A stretch of 7,358 nt of DNA from Euryarchaeota archaeon UBA486 (GCA_002497765.1 DAET01000076.1:45443-52800), one strand, 5' to 3'; positions 1-6,993 are shown, counted from the stretch's first letter. The notes: a model not told the origin generated them from the letters alone. Made by a program: numbers and translations.

Positions 1-1115
1 AGGGTGGTTTGGCGCGAAGGTGGCATTTCCAACTGACCCAGGCGAAAGCCGATCAGTCGGACCCGGCTCTCAGGACGGATGTTGGTCGCAAAGAGCTGCC
101 GAGCCAACCGCTTGAACACGGACTCGTCGTCCATGGCTACGGGAATGCTTCGCCCGCTGGTGTGCGTTTCAAAGCCGGTGTAGCGAATTTTTACCTCACC
201 CAATCGGCCGGATACCCCAAGAGTGCGAGCACGCTCCATGACGAGGTCCACGAGCGTCTCCAACCTTGAAAGGACGTCCTCATGGTCGTCAAGGTCCCGT
301 TCGAACGTGTGCTCCTTGCCAATGGATTTCCTGCTGCGAAGCGGGCTGACCACAGCGCTGCTCTCGCCCTCCACCACTCGCATGAACCAATGGGCGAAAC
401 GGTCGCCTGCCAATCGTGCCAATGAGAGTTCCCCGAGTTCATGGAGTTCATCCGCCGTGGTGTAGCCCCACTCAGCCAGTTGGGTCGCACGCTTCGGCCC
501 AATGCCGGGAATGTCCCTGAGCGAGCGACCCTGGAAAAACGACACGACCTCGTCGGGCATGACGCGATGAATTCCGTTGGGCTTGTTGACCTCACTGGAC
601 ATCTTGGCGACGATTCGTGTCGGACCAATCCCAAAGGAGGCTGTCAGGTTCACCCGTTCTTTGATCGCCCGTTGCAACTGATTCGCGAGCGCCAACGCTG
701 CGTCCCAATCCCCTCCAACGGTTTCGGTCACGTCCAGGTAGGCTTCATCGATGCTCGCCTTCTCAAACAGCACCGCTGGTTCCCGCAAGCACGCCATGAC
801 CATCCGACTCGCACGGCTGTACAGGCCACGCGTGCTCCGTATGTAGATGGCAGGTCCAAACGGGGCGGCTGGACAGCGCCTCCATGCTTCGGAGACGGGC
901 ATCGCCGAGCGTATGCCAAAAGTCCGAGCGGCGTAATTGCAGGTCGAAACAATTCCTCTCCCACGCCCTTGCTTTGGATCGGAACCGATGATGAGCGGCA
1001 CATCGTCATCAAATTCATGATGCAGCGTTTCCACTGCCGCAAAGAACGCATCAAGGTCGCAGTGAATCAACACGCGAGGCCCTGTTGCCTCAACCGTCCT
1101 CGGCTCCTCAACCAC
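1..1115 (-). CDS. dinB: DNA polymerase IV (Y-family translesion polymerase), 3' end cut by window edge
   Basis: Y-family DNA polymerase that copies past damaged template bases with low fidelity. The reading frame is open from about 1121 down to base 1, giving 371 codons with no stop, so the C-terminus lies outside. Numbering from GTG at 1115: the N-terminal catalytic motif CDLDAFFAAVE (residues 19-29) gives metal ligand D20 and a Phe steric gate at F25. The second catalytic motif is SIDEAYLD (121-128), with D123 and E124. FGIGPTRIVAKMSSEVNKP (161-179) is the usual palm segment, DIPGIGPKRATQLAEWG (201-217) the thumb helix-hairpin-helix, and residues about 260-360 the little finger. All catalytic residues are present, so it should be active. 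There is no upstream ATG: an in-frame TGA lies at 1122-1124, leaving TTG 1121, GTG 1115 or GTG 1073 as starts, none with a clear Shine-Dalgarno. It is divergent from the RecA-like gene. Family assignment is very secure; the start is not. Confidence 0.95.
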   Translation of the reverse strand, partial: MVEEPRTVEATGPRVLIHCDLDAFFAAVETLHHEFDDDVPLIIGSDPKQGRGRGIVSTCNYAARTFGIRSAMPVSEAWRRCPAAPFGPAIYIRSTRGLYSRASRMVMACLREPAVLFEKASIDEAYLDVTETVGGDWDAALALANQLQRAIKERVNLTASFGIGPTRIVAKMSSEVNKPNGIHRVMPDEVVSFFQGRSLRDIPGIGPKRATQLAEWGYTTADELHELGELSLARLAGDRFAHWFMRVVEGESSAVVSPLRSRKSIGKEHTFERDLDDHEDVLSRLETLVDLVMERARTLGVSGRLGEVKIRYTGFETHTSGRSIPVAMDDESVFKRLARQLFATNIRPESRVRLIGFRLGQLEMPPSRQTT

Positions 1116-1174
1116 AACCAATCATCCACGCCAGCGGTGTTTGAAGTTGATGATGGTTCAGTTCAAGTGGAGGG
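1116..1174. promoter_or_regulatory. Divergent intergenic gap between dinB and the RecA-like gene
   Basis: About 60 bases separate the two divergent starts, so promoters for both genes should lie here or just inside the coding ends. I see no convincing archaeal TATA box, operator palindrome or Shine-Dalgarno. The purine run GGAGGGG at 1170-1175 abuts the GTG at 1175 too closely to be a normal ribosome site for that codon. Shared regulation of the two genes is an inference from layout only. Confidence 0.35.
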
Positions 1175-2002
1175 GTGTTCACAAGCATAGATGACCTCCG
1201 AGAGCGACCTTCAATGATGGACATGAAGCAGAACCCCAACCCCATCGCAGGAAAACACCTCGCCCTTGTTCGCCGAACGCACGGCATTGATCCTGCTCTA
1301 ATTCAACCGCAAGCAGGCCAACTCTACCACCTTAGCGGACCCGGTCGTTCGGGCAAAAGCATGCGTTGTGTTGCCGAGCATTGGGTTGCACATGCGTTGG
1401 TTCAGGGACGAACCGTCCACTGGGTGGACGGAGCCTGCAGAATCGATCCTGCACGGTTTATCCCCCTTCTCGAGGCGATGGGCGCTGAGGTTGAACCGTG
1501 CCTAGCACGGCTCTACCTCAGTCGAGGATTCACGCTGCATCAACTCGACCGGCAATTGGAACGGCTTCCCGATGAATTGGCCATCACACGCTCGCCGATG
1601 GTGGTGGTGGACGGTTTGTTGGCCATGCACAGCGACGATGCCGTCTCATCGTTGGAATCACGCACCCTTCTGCGACGGCACACCAACATCTTGCGCCACC
1701 TCGCACACCAACACCACACGGCCGTTGTCGCCATCACCGGCCTCGATCACGGACCGTCCGATCTTACACGCCATGTAAGGTACCTGCGTCGCCATTCACA
1801 AAACCACCTCGAGGGGACGTGGCGAGGGCGTCGAAGGCAACGGCTGCTGCACGTTGTCCATCGACGAAGTGGCATCCAAGGTACGTGGCAGCCCTTCCAA
1901 CGGGACCCACAAACCGCTTTCTTGCTCCCGAAACGACGACTCAATCCTCAAGAGGTGGCCTCATCGGCTGGGGTTCTTGCGTTGCACCATACGGAGTCGT
2001 GA
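1175..2002 (+). CDS. RecA/RadB-like P-loop ATPase, associated with PolB2
   Basis: RecA-superfamily ATPase of 275 aa from GTG 1175, or 262 aa from ATG 1214; neither start has a well-spaced Shine-Dalgarno. Visible motifs: Walker A GPGRSGKS (residues 55-62) after a short lead-in, and Walker B MVVVDGL (142-148). HWVDGACRIDPARF (82-95) matches the strand-2 region where RadA-type proteins carry DTEG.FRPER, and LYLSRGFTLHQL (113-124) follows it. The C-terminal third is rich in Arg and His (about 195-260), suggesting DNA binding. The catalytic Glu of true recombinases appears to be Ala87, so this is probably an accessory paralogue, not the main strand-exchange protein. RadB and bacterial ImuA are the nearest analogies; I cannot assign a precise subfamily. 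It is divergent from dinB and convergent with the PolB2 gene, overlapping the latter's end by 62 nt. Role in damage tolerance is inferred from neighbours. Confidence 0.8.
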   Translation: MFTSIDDLRERPSMMDMKQNPNPIAGKHLALVRRTHGIDPALIQPQAGQLYHLSGPGRSGKSMRCVAEHWVAHALVQGRTVHWVDGACRIDPARFIPLLEAMGAEVEPCLARLYLSRGFTLHQLDRQLERLPDELAITRSPMVVVDGLLAMHSDDAVSSLESRTLLRRHTNILRHLAHQHHTAVVAITGLDHGPSDLTRHVRYLRRHSQNHLEGTWRGRRRQRLLHVVHRRSGIQGTWQPFQRDPQTAFLLPKRRLNPQEVASSAGVLALHHTES

Positions 2003-4433
2003 ACGCCAACAACGAGGGTTGCCGACCTTCGTTTTGCAGTTGCGCTGTGGTCCAACCAAACGGAGCGAGAATCGCCCAGATGGCACGTTCAGCCAATTCA
2101 GCGTAGTGATCAACACACGCATGAACACCAACCTTGAACGCGTCCAATTCTTCTGCAAGAACGACGCGGTCCAGAAGAGCATCAGATTCACGGTCCATGA
2201 CCACATAGCGAACCTTCCCCCCAGCAGGAATCTCGTACCCACGTTCGTTGGCTCGCATGAGGGCAGCGTACGTCACGTTCTTGACGCGATAGTCCCCCAG
2301 CGAGCGGCTGGTTCGCCGGGTAATGACGAGTTCACGCAATGGGATTTCACCCTTCGACAAGCGTTGAAGTTCCCTTCTGTAATGCTGCAGAACAGCGCGC
2401 TGTGTGCCAAACGAAGGAATGCCGTCGTTTCGCTCACCGGCTGCTAAACACGCCAAGCCAGCCTGCTGCAATCGTTGAATCCAGACTGGTGTGGAATGTT
2501 GTCGCATCTCAATACCGCGCACTTTGAACGAATCCCCATCGTATGCCCAGTACTTCGTCAATGAACCGGACCCGTGGACTCGGCTGGGAAGAAACGCGAT
2601 AAACTCGTAGTGAGCCTCAAACTCAAGCGGAATGCCAACCTGCTCAGAAATGCGACGACCAAACGCCTCGGCGTCCACCCGTTGTTGATGCTGCGTCCGT
2701 CCCTTGAGGTCCGAAAGCCAAACGCAGTCGACGATGGCGTGAAGAACATCCCACCCGTCCTTTTGCGCTTCCTCAATGGTGGTGAGCAAAAGGTCGCGGG
2801 ACCACGCACAAATCGCTTCATGCGCTTCAATCCGACCAAAACGGGCATTTCGATAACCCGTATAACCAAAACACGTGACCAGCAACCACTTGAGCGCATT
2901 TTGCCGCAGGTCAAAAGCGTCGCCTTTGTGTTGTCGTTGCTGTTTCAACACACGTCGTCGCTCGATGATGGGGGCCACAACACGCCCGAGAAAACCGTGC
3001 GTCCTCCCGCAGGTGTGCATGTTGAGCCCCGGCACGGCAAGGGCCTTCTCATGTGCCAGCGGGAAGAGACCGTGGCCGAAACGAGCGTGAACCGAACGCC
3101 GACGAAATTCATCGGCCGCTTGTTCAGGGTGAAGCGGGACAATGCCGCGTGTGGAGACTGCGTTCGGTGGCTGACAGCACGAGCAATTCAGCGTCTCAGG
3201 CGAGATGTTTCGTGTGGCGATGATGCTCGGGAACAGACTCGCAAAATCCAGTTCGATCACCGATGCATGAACACCAGGGCGACTGTCAAGGTAGAGGCCA
3301 CCTCGGTCAGCTTGAAGCAAGTCAAGGGCTGATTTCGTGTCTTCCGGACGATTTTTCTTCCACGGCACAAGCACTCCGTCGTCCATGGCCACTCGCATTT
3401 GGATGGCGCTGATGACCGAGCCCGGTGAAAGTCGGGAAATGACTTGGGCTGATTGCCGCGAATGTTGGGCCAGTTCAAACAAGCCGGCAAGACCGCCTTC
3501 ACTCACAATGAAGCTGTTCTTGAGGTCGATGTGAAGGCGGCCATTGAGGAAGAACGCCCCGTGTCGGTGGCGCGTTTGACCGTAGGAATGAACCGTACGC
3601 TGGTTGGTCGTTTGCTGAAGCGGCTCCGGTGTTCGGCCAAGCACCATCGATTGGTCGTGAAGTCGACCCTGCTCGACCAACCATGGAAACCAGCGCTGAT
3701 CGCCACCCTCCGTGAGAAGAACGTCCGGGTCCATCGCATCGTACGCTGCTTGAACGGCGGTCAGCATGGATGACATGGAGTCGTGTTCGGTGCGTCTGAC
3801 GGTTAACGATTGAATCGGTTGCCGTGGTGAGATCCCCGGCTCATGGACCGTTTCAAAACGGAACCATTCAACGGTATCGTGGAGGGTTGGCAGCCCCTGG
3901 CCCGATGTCCGTTTCACGGACAACTTGACGACGTGAAACGGAGGATAGGCCTCATGTTCCGATGTGTTTGAGCACATCAGCAAACGCGCCGGCTCATCGG
4001 GTGACCACTGCACCCGAGCAAAAGGGATGCACCCGTGGTCGTTGAGGAATCGTTGGGCCAAATGAGCGTCAACGGAGTAGAGTTTGAAACGGTGAAAGTC
4101 ACCTCGAGATTCAATGTGTTCCGCCAGTCCACGAACGTGCTGAAACAATTCAAGTCCAACCTCGAGGACGTCGCTTTGGCCGGTGGCCTCCAAATCCAAA
4201 CGCGCCCGAGTCATGTGGGGCTGAGTGAGCCGGAAGCGCTGACGGATTTCGGGCTGCTCAAGCCAATGCTCCAATCGGTTGAGATCGGTGTACGATGCGT
4301 GAACGTGAATGACCGGCTGCCATGGAACGGCGCACGCATGAGCACGGCCGTTCTCGTCAACCACCCACGCCGTCATGCCGGTGTTGTCCTTGTTCGCATG
4401 CACGTCGAGAAGCCATCCCTCAATCATCGCCAT
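1941..4433 (-). CDS. polB2: B-family DNA polymerase, PolB2-like, with degenerate exonuclease and altered polymerase motifs
   Basis: Family B DNA polymerase of 830 aa, near the usual length. Start chosen at ATG 4433: GAGGGG lies 4 nt upstream and the start overlaps the end of the preceding gene; a TTG at 4454 and ATG at 4427 are less likely. Motif A is intact (LDFASLFPSI, 395-404; D396). Motif B is RQNALKWLLVTCFGYTGY (510-527), keeping K515 but with Val519 for the usual Asn. Motif C reads HAIVDC (565-570) where YGDTDS is expected: the first Asp is Ile567, the second is D569. The downstream KYWAYDG...VRGIEM segment (627-643) is typical of the family. The proofreading domain is recognisable but lacks its acidic residues (expected FDIE reads KLSVK, 170-174; Exo II Asp replaced near W248). 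NISPETLNC.CC (409-420) is, from memory, characteristic of archaeal PolB2. Known: crenarchaeal PolB2 (Dpo2) has been linked to error-prone damage tolerance. Inferred: the same role here. It is not the main replicase. Confidence 0.88.
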   Translation of the reverse strand: MAMIEGWLLDVHANKDNTGMTAWVVDENGRAHACAVPWQPVIHVHASYTDLNRLEHWLEQPEIRQRFRLTQPHMTRARLDLEATGQSDVLEVGLELFQHVRGLAEHIESRGDFHRFKLYSVDAHLAQRFLNDHGCIPFARVQWSPDEPARLLMCSNTSEHEAYPPFHVVKLSVKRTSGQGLPTLHDTVEWFRFETVHEPGISPRQPIQSLTVRRTEHDSMSSMLTAVQAAYDAMDPDVLLTEGGDQRWFPWLVEQGRLHDQSMVLGRTPEPLQQTTNQRTVHSYGQTRHRHGAFFLNGRLHIDLKNSFIVSEGGLAGLFELAQHSRQSAQVISRLSPGSVISAIQMRVAMDDGVLVPWKKNRPEDTKSALDLLQADRGGLYLDSRPGVHASVIELDFASLFPSIIATRNISPETLNCSCCQPPNAVSTRGIVPLHPEQAADEFRRRSVHARFGHGLFPLAHEKALAVPGLNMHTCGRTHGFLGRVVAPIIERRRVLKQQRQHKGDAFDLRQNALKWLLVTCFGYTGYRNARFGRIEAHEAICAWSRDLLLTTIEEAQKDGWDVLHAIVDCVWLSDLKGRTQHQQRVDAEAFGRRISEQVGIPLEFEAHYEFIAFLPSRVHGSGSLTKYWAYDGDSFKVRGIEMRQHSTPVWIQRLQQAGLACLAAGERNDGIPSFGTQRAVLQHYRRELQRLSKGEIPLRELVITRRTSRSLGDYRVKNVTYAALMRANERGYEIPAGGKVRYVVMDRESDALLDRVVLAEELDAFKVGVHACVDHYAELAERAIWAILAPFGWTTAQLQNEGRQPSLLAFTTPYGATQEPQPMRPPLED

Positions 4434-4689
4434 GCCGCCCCTCAAGGGCTTCAAGTCGAGCAGAAACCCGGTTCAATTCCGACATCAACCCGACCAACAT
4501 GCTGAGCACGGCCGGTTGCCATGTGTTCAGTGTCGGAAGGAGTCCCCCCGCTGTTCTTCGTTCACGGACTTCGTTGAGCAAGGCGTCAAAGGCCTCACGG
4601 TCCATCGGAGTCAAGGCGCGACGGTACGGCGCCAAGTTCTGCAATTCATTCTCAACCCGCATTCTCCATGACGGCACACTTCGACCCAT
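4420..4689 (-). CDS. Small helical protein encoded directly upstream of PolB2
   Basis: Protein of 89 aa, starting MGRSVPSWRMRV and containing LAPYRRALTPMDREAFDALL (19-38). It looks entirely alpha-helical, with a C-terminal amphipathic helix (about 58-84: VLSMLVGLMSELNRVSARLEALEG) that could form a coiled coil. From memory it resembles a family of small haloarchaeal proteins of unknown function beginning MGR and carrying the same PYRRAL...FD.L pattern; I cannot verify this here. The ATG at 4689 is preferred over a TTG at 4728 because MGR is the expected beginning of that family. The gene overlaps the PolB2-like start by 14 nt, so the two are almost certainly co-transcribed and translationally coupled. 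Inference: a partner or small subunit of the polymerase. Function unknown. Confidence 0.8.
   Translation of the reverse strand: MGRSVPSWRMRVENELQNLAPYRRALTPMDREAFDALLNEVRERRTAGGLLPTLNTWQPAVLSMLVGLMSELNRVSARLEALEGRHGDD
4438..4443 (-). promoter_or_regulatory. Ribosome binding site for the PolB2-like gene
   Basis: On the minus strand GAGGGG precedes ATG 4433 by 4 nt (GAGG by 6). It lies inside the 3' end of the small upstream gene, whose TGA (4422-4420) falls just after the polymerase start. This is the best Shine-Dalgarno-like match seen in the window and it decides the polymerase start; it also implies translation coupled to the small gene. Confidence 0.6.
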
Positions 4690-4753
4690 AACCCCTTGAG
4701 AGCCAACAAGCAAGGGATGCTTATGCAAGACCCAGTGGATGAAAGTGAAAGTG
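4690..4753 (-). other. Intergenic gap between serA and the small gene/PolB2 unit
   Basis: This 64-base gap follows the serA stop. Read on the minus strand it begins with pyrimidine-rich CTTTCACTTTC, which could help end serA transcription. It then holds TTGCATAAG (4728-4720), a weak TATA-like candidate about 35 bases before ATG 4689, which would give a nearly leaderless transcript. Both readings are weak; read-through from serA is equally possible. Confidence 0.25.
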
Positions 4754-5737
4754 CTAGAGGTGAGCTCGATTCACGACAAAGTCACAGGTTCGCCCCTTGA
4801 GCACGTCCATGACATTGGTCGCGATGTCCATGCCAACGCGCCCTTGGGCTTCAACGGTTGACGCCCCAATGTGAGGCGTGCCGTGAAAATGTTCCATTTG
4901 AAGAAGCGGGTGGTTCGGGTCCACCGGCTCCTGTTCGAACACATCAAGGGCGGCTGAGGTGAGCACACCGGACTCCAGCGCCTCAAGGACGGCCTGCTCG
5001 TCCACAATTCCACCCCGTGCGCAATTGATGATGTGGCTGCCGCATCGGGCCCCATCTTTGCCAATGTGTGGCATGGAAGCCAGCCGTTCAGCGTTGACCA
5101 GATGGTGCGTTTCGTCGGTCAGGTTGCAGTGAATGGACACGTGCGTGCAGTTGGAAAAGAGGGCGTCTACGGTCTTGTGCAGCCGCGTGTCCTGTGCTTT
5201 CGCAATCTTTGGAGGGAGGTACGGGTCATAGGCGTGAACTTCCATGCCAATCGCTTGAGCAACACGGCCCACCGACTGAGCGATACGACCAAACCCGATC
5301 AGGCCGAGGGCTTTGCCGGACAATTCTGAGCCCTTCATCGCCTTCTTTTCCCACTTGCCATCTCTGAGGGAGCGGTCGGCACGGGGCAGGTGACGAATCG
5401 ATGCGAGGAGATGCCCGAGGGTCAGTTCAACCACCGACTGGGTGCTGGCCCGGGGAGCGTTCACAACGCTGATGCCTCGCGCACCGGCCGCTACCAGGTC
5501 GATGTTGTCAACACCGACACCTGCACGACCGATCACCTTGAGACGGTCGCCAGAGGCCTCGAGCACCTCGGCAGGAAGTTTGGTCGCACTACGGATGATG
5601 ATCGCATCAAACGCTTCCAGTGCCCCAGCGAGAAGATCGTCGGCAGCCATGTGCTCCAGCACGACCTCGTGCCCGGCTTTCTCGAGCCGTTGAACGGCCT
5701 TTTCATCCATCCCATCGGTCACGGCGATACGAGCCAT
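4754..5737 (-). CDS. serA: D-3-phosphoglycerate dehydrogenase, short form without ACT domain
   Basis: NAD-dependent D-2-hydroxyacid dehydrogenase of 327 aa, most likely oxidising 3-phosphoglycerate to 3-phosphohydroxypyruvate, the first step of serine synthesis, in the cytoplasm. An N-terminal substrate half (to about 95) contains IGRAGVGVDNID (69-80), typical of SerA. The Rossmann domain has GLIGFGRIAQSVG (145-157), where the third position of GxGxxG is Ala, then AYDPY (169-173) ending with the NAD-ribose Asp. Catalytic residues are R241 (NCARGGIVDE), E270 (DVFEQEP) and H289 (TPHIGAS). The protein ends about 35 residues after the His, so it lacks the ASB and ACT domains of serine-inhibited forms. 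Start at ATG 5737 is fixed by MARIAVTDGM, the normal N-terminus; there is no clear Shine-Dalgarno. The exact substrate within the family (phosphoglycerate versus another hydroxyacid) is probable, not proven. Confidence 0.9.
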   Translation of the reverse strand: MARIAVTDGMDEKAVQRLEKAGHEVVLEHMAADDLLAGALEAFDAIIIRSATKLPAEVLEASGDRLKVIGRAGVGVDNIDLVAAGARGISVVNAPRASTQSVVELTLGHLLASIRHLPRADRSLRDGKWEKKAMKGSELSGKALGLIGFGRIAQSVGRVAQAIGMEVHAYDPYLPPKIAKAQDTRLHKTVDALFSNCTHVSIHCNLTDETHHLVNAERLASMPHIGKDGARCGSHIINCARGGIVDEQAVLEALESGVLTSAALDVFEQEPVDPNHPLLQMEHFHGTPHIGASTVEAQGRVGMDIATNVMDVLKGRTCDFVVNRAHL

Positions 5738-5838
5738 GGGCCGTGTCTTTTCCGAAGGTGTTAGAACATTGGGTTTGCAGACGAAATGAACCGCTGTTTT
5801 CAACAACCCCTGCTGTGTGGCAAGGACGGGGAAGGTCC
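5738..5838. promoter_or_regulatory. Divergent intergenic region between serA and the membrane-protein gene
   Basis: About 100 bases between divergent starts, which should hold both promoters. No strong TATA box, palindrome or riboswitch-like structure is evident. A purine-rich stretch GGGGAAGG (5828-5835) lies 3 nt before GTG 5839 and may act as a weak ribosome site for the rightward gene. Confidence 0.35.
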
Positions 5839-6993
5839 GTGGCAACCGAACTGCAAGAGTTGCTGTGGGGCGCAGGTATTCTGGCCCTTCCATTGCTCCT
5901 CGCCCTGCCGATGCGGCTCGCCTGGCAGTTTTGGGTTGGGGTCGGACATGAAGTTTCGGAGTACAGAACGGTGGTTCGACAAATCGTAGATTCGGGACAC
6001 CAAGTCGCATCCTTCTCGCAAACCTTGGACGACATCGCTCGGAATCTTCGCATCCCACCCGCCAAACAGCGACTCATCGAAGCTGAATTGCTGCATCCAC
6101 TAACACTGTCGCACTTTTTGCTCCTACCCGCCCTGCTGATTCTCCCCTTATCCGCCATCATGGCCTTACCGCTCATTCTCATCGGTTTTCCCTTCATGCT
6201 GTTCATGGAATACCTCTTGATTCGGCAGCGGCTGCTCATCTTGGCGCTCAAAACCATCGAACGGTTGTTGCACTGGCAGGTGATTCACATCCCGAAACCG
6301 CACCGTGGAAACAAAGAGCAGCGCCGCTCATTGACGGAGTTTTCACAGCACATTGAACACTTCAACTACGTTCCGCAGGCCGCATTTTTGGGCTTGTTTG
6401 CGTGGCTGATTGTACACTGGGTGTTGGACCTTGATTCATGGACCGTGGAACTGATCGTGTCCTCGCTGCTCTACATGGTCTTGCTCTCCATCCTCTCGGT
6501 GCTCAACACCGCGTTTGAGGCCGATCTCGTCTTTGTCGATCCCGCCAAAGGACGGTTGGTCCCGGTCAACCAGTGGCTCGAAGGTGTGCTCAACCCGGTG
6601 GTGGGCATCGGTCTGCTGTTCTTGCTGGGCCGAAACTTGCTCGAAGAATCACGGGACGTGGATGGAAACCCCATCCTCTTCGCCACGGTGGTGCTCACGC
6701 TCCTCTACGGTGCGGCCATTGTTGGCATCTCCTATCGGTGGGGATATTCATCGTGGCGTGGAGCGCGAGTTCGTCAGGATTTCGAAGTGCAAGTGATCGA
6801 GTACCTGGATCCACTGTCCTACGACCTCACCCGCACCAAAGGCCGCATTGATTTCAATGTTCGAATGGGGATGGATGAGCGACTCACGGCGTTTGACACG
6901 GCAGCACGGCAACAAATGAGTTTTGAAGACCTGCAAAATTTGCCGAGCATACCGGTGGACACCAAGGCACCGGATAACCCGCTGAAGAAATAG
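5839..6993 (+). CDS. Multi-pass membrane protein of unknown function
   Basis: I do not recognise this family. From GTG 5839 the protein is 384 aa. Likely membrane segments lie at about 10-34, 91-128 (long enough for two helices), 180-198, 203-222, 247-264 and 279-298, so six or seven spans. A polar region (about 36-88) follows the first span, a basic loop KPHRGNKEQRRS (153-164) lies in the middle, and a soluble tail of about 85 residues (300-384) ends in PLKK. No cleavable signal peptide, transporter signature or catalytic motif is visible. The frame stays open upstream to 5620, but that stretch is antisense to serA and Arg/Pro-rich, so it is rejected as coding; GTG 5815 is an alternative start. 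It is divergent from serA and stops 2 nt before the end of the convergent downstream gene. Confidence 0.75.
   Translation: MATELQELLWGAGILALPLLLALPMRLAWQFWVGVGHEVSEYRTVVRQIVDSGHQVASFSQTLDDIARNLRIPPAKQRLIEAELLHPLTLSHFLLLPALLILPLSAIMALPLILIGFPFMLFMEYLLIRQRLLILALKTIERLLHWQVIHIPKPHRGNKEQRRSLTEFSQHIEHFNYVPQAAFLGLFAWLIVHWVLDLDSWTVELIVSSLLYMVLLSILSVLNTAFEADLVFVDPAKGRLVPVNQWLEGVLNPVVGIGLLFLLGRNLLEESRDVDGNPILFATVVLTLLYGAAIVGISYRWGYSSWRGARVRQDFEVQVIEYLDPLSYDLTRTKGRIDFNVRMGMDERLTAFDTAARQQMSFEDLQNLPSIPVDTKAPDNPLKK

Noticed and set aside
191..634. Open frame of 147 codons on the minus strand
   Set aside because: Out-of-frame shadow inside dinB; Arg/Ser/Trp-rich composition without any motif.
441..1190. 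Open frame of 249 codons on the plus strand
   Set aside because: Lies antisense to dinB, whose minus-strand translation carries all Y-family motifs; this frame shows no recognisable domain.
2574..3332. Open frame of 252 codons on the plus strand
   Set aside because: Antisense to the central part of the PolB2-like gene (motifs A to C); no motif of its own and typical shadow composition.
4035..4505. Open frame of 156 codons on the plus strand
   Set aside because: Antisense to the N-terminal part of polB2 and the small coupled gene, both of which have better evidence.
5620..5838. N-terminal extension of the membrane-protein frame
   Set aside because: Overlaps serA antisense and is Arg/Pro/His-rich, unlike the hydrophobic protein that follows; GTG 5839 is a better start.
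5738..6058. N-terminal extension of the serA frame by 107 codons
   Set aside because: Runs antisense through the membrane-protein gene; SerA proteins normally begin at the MARIAVTDGM segment encoded from 5737.
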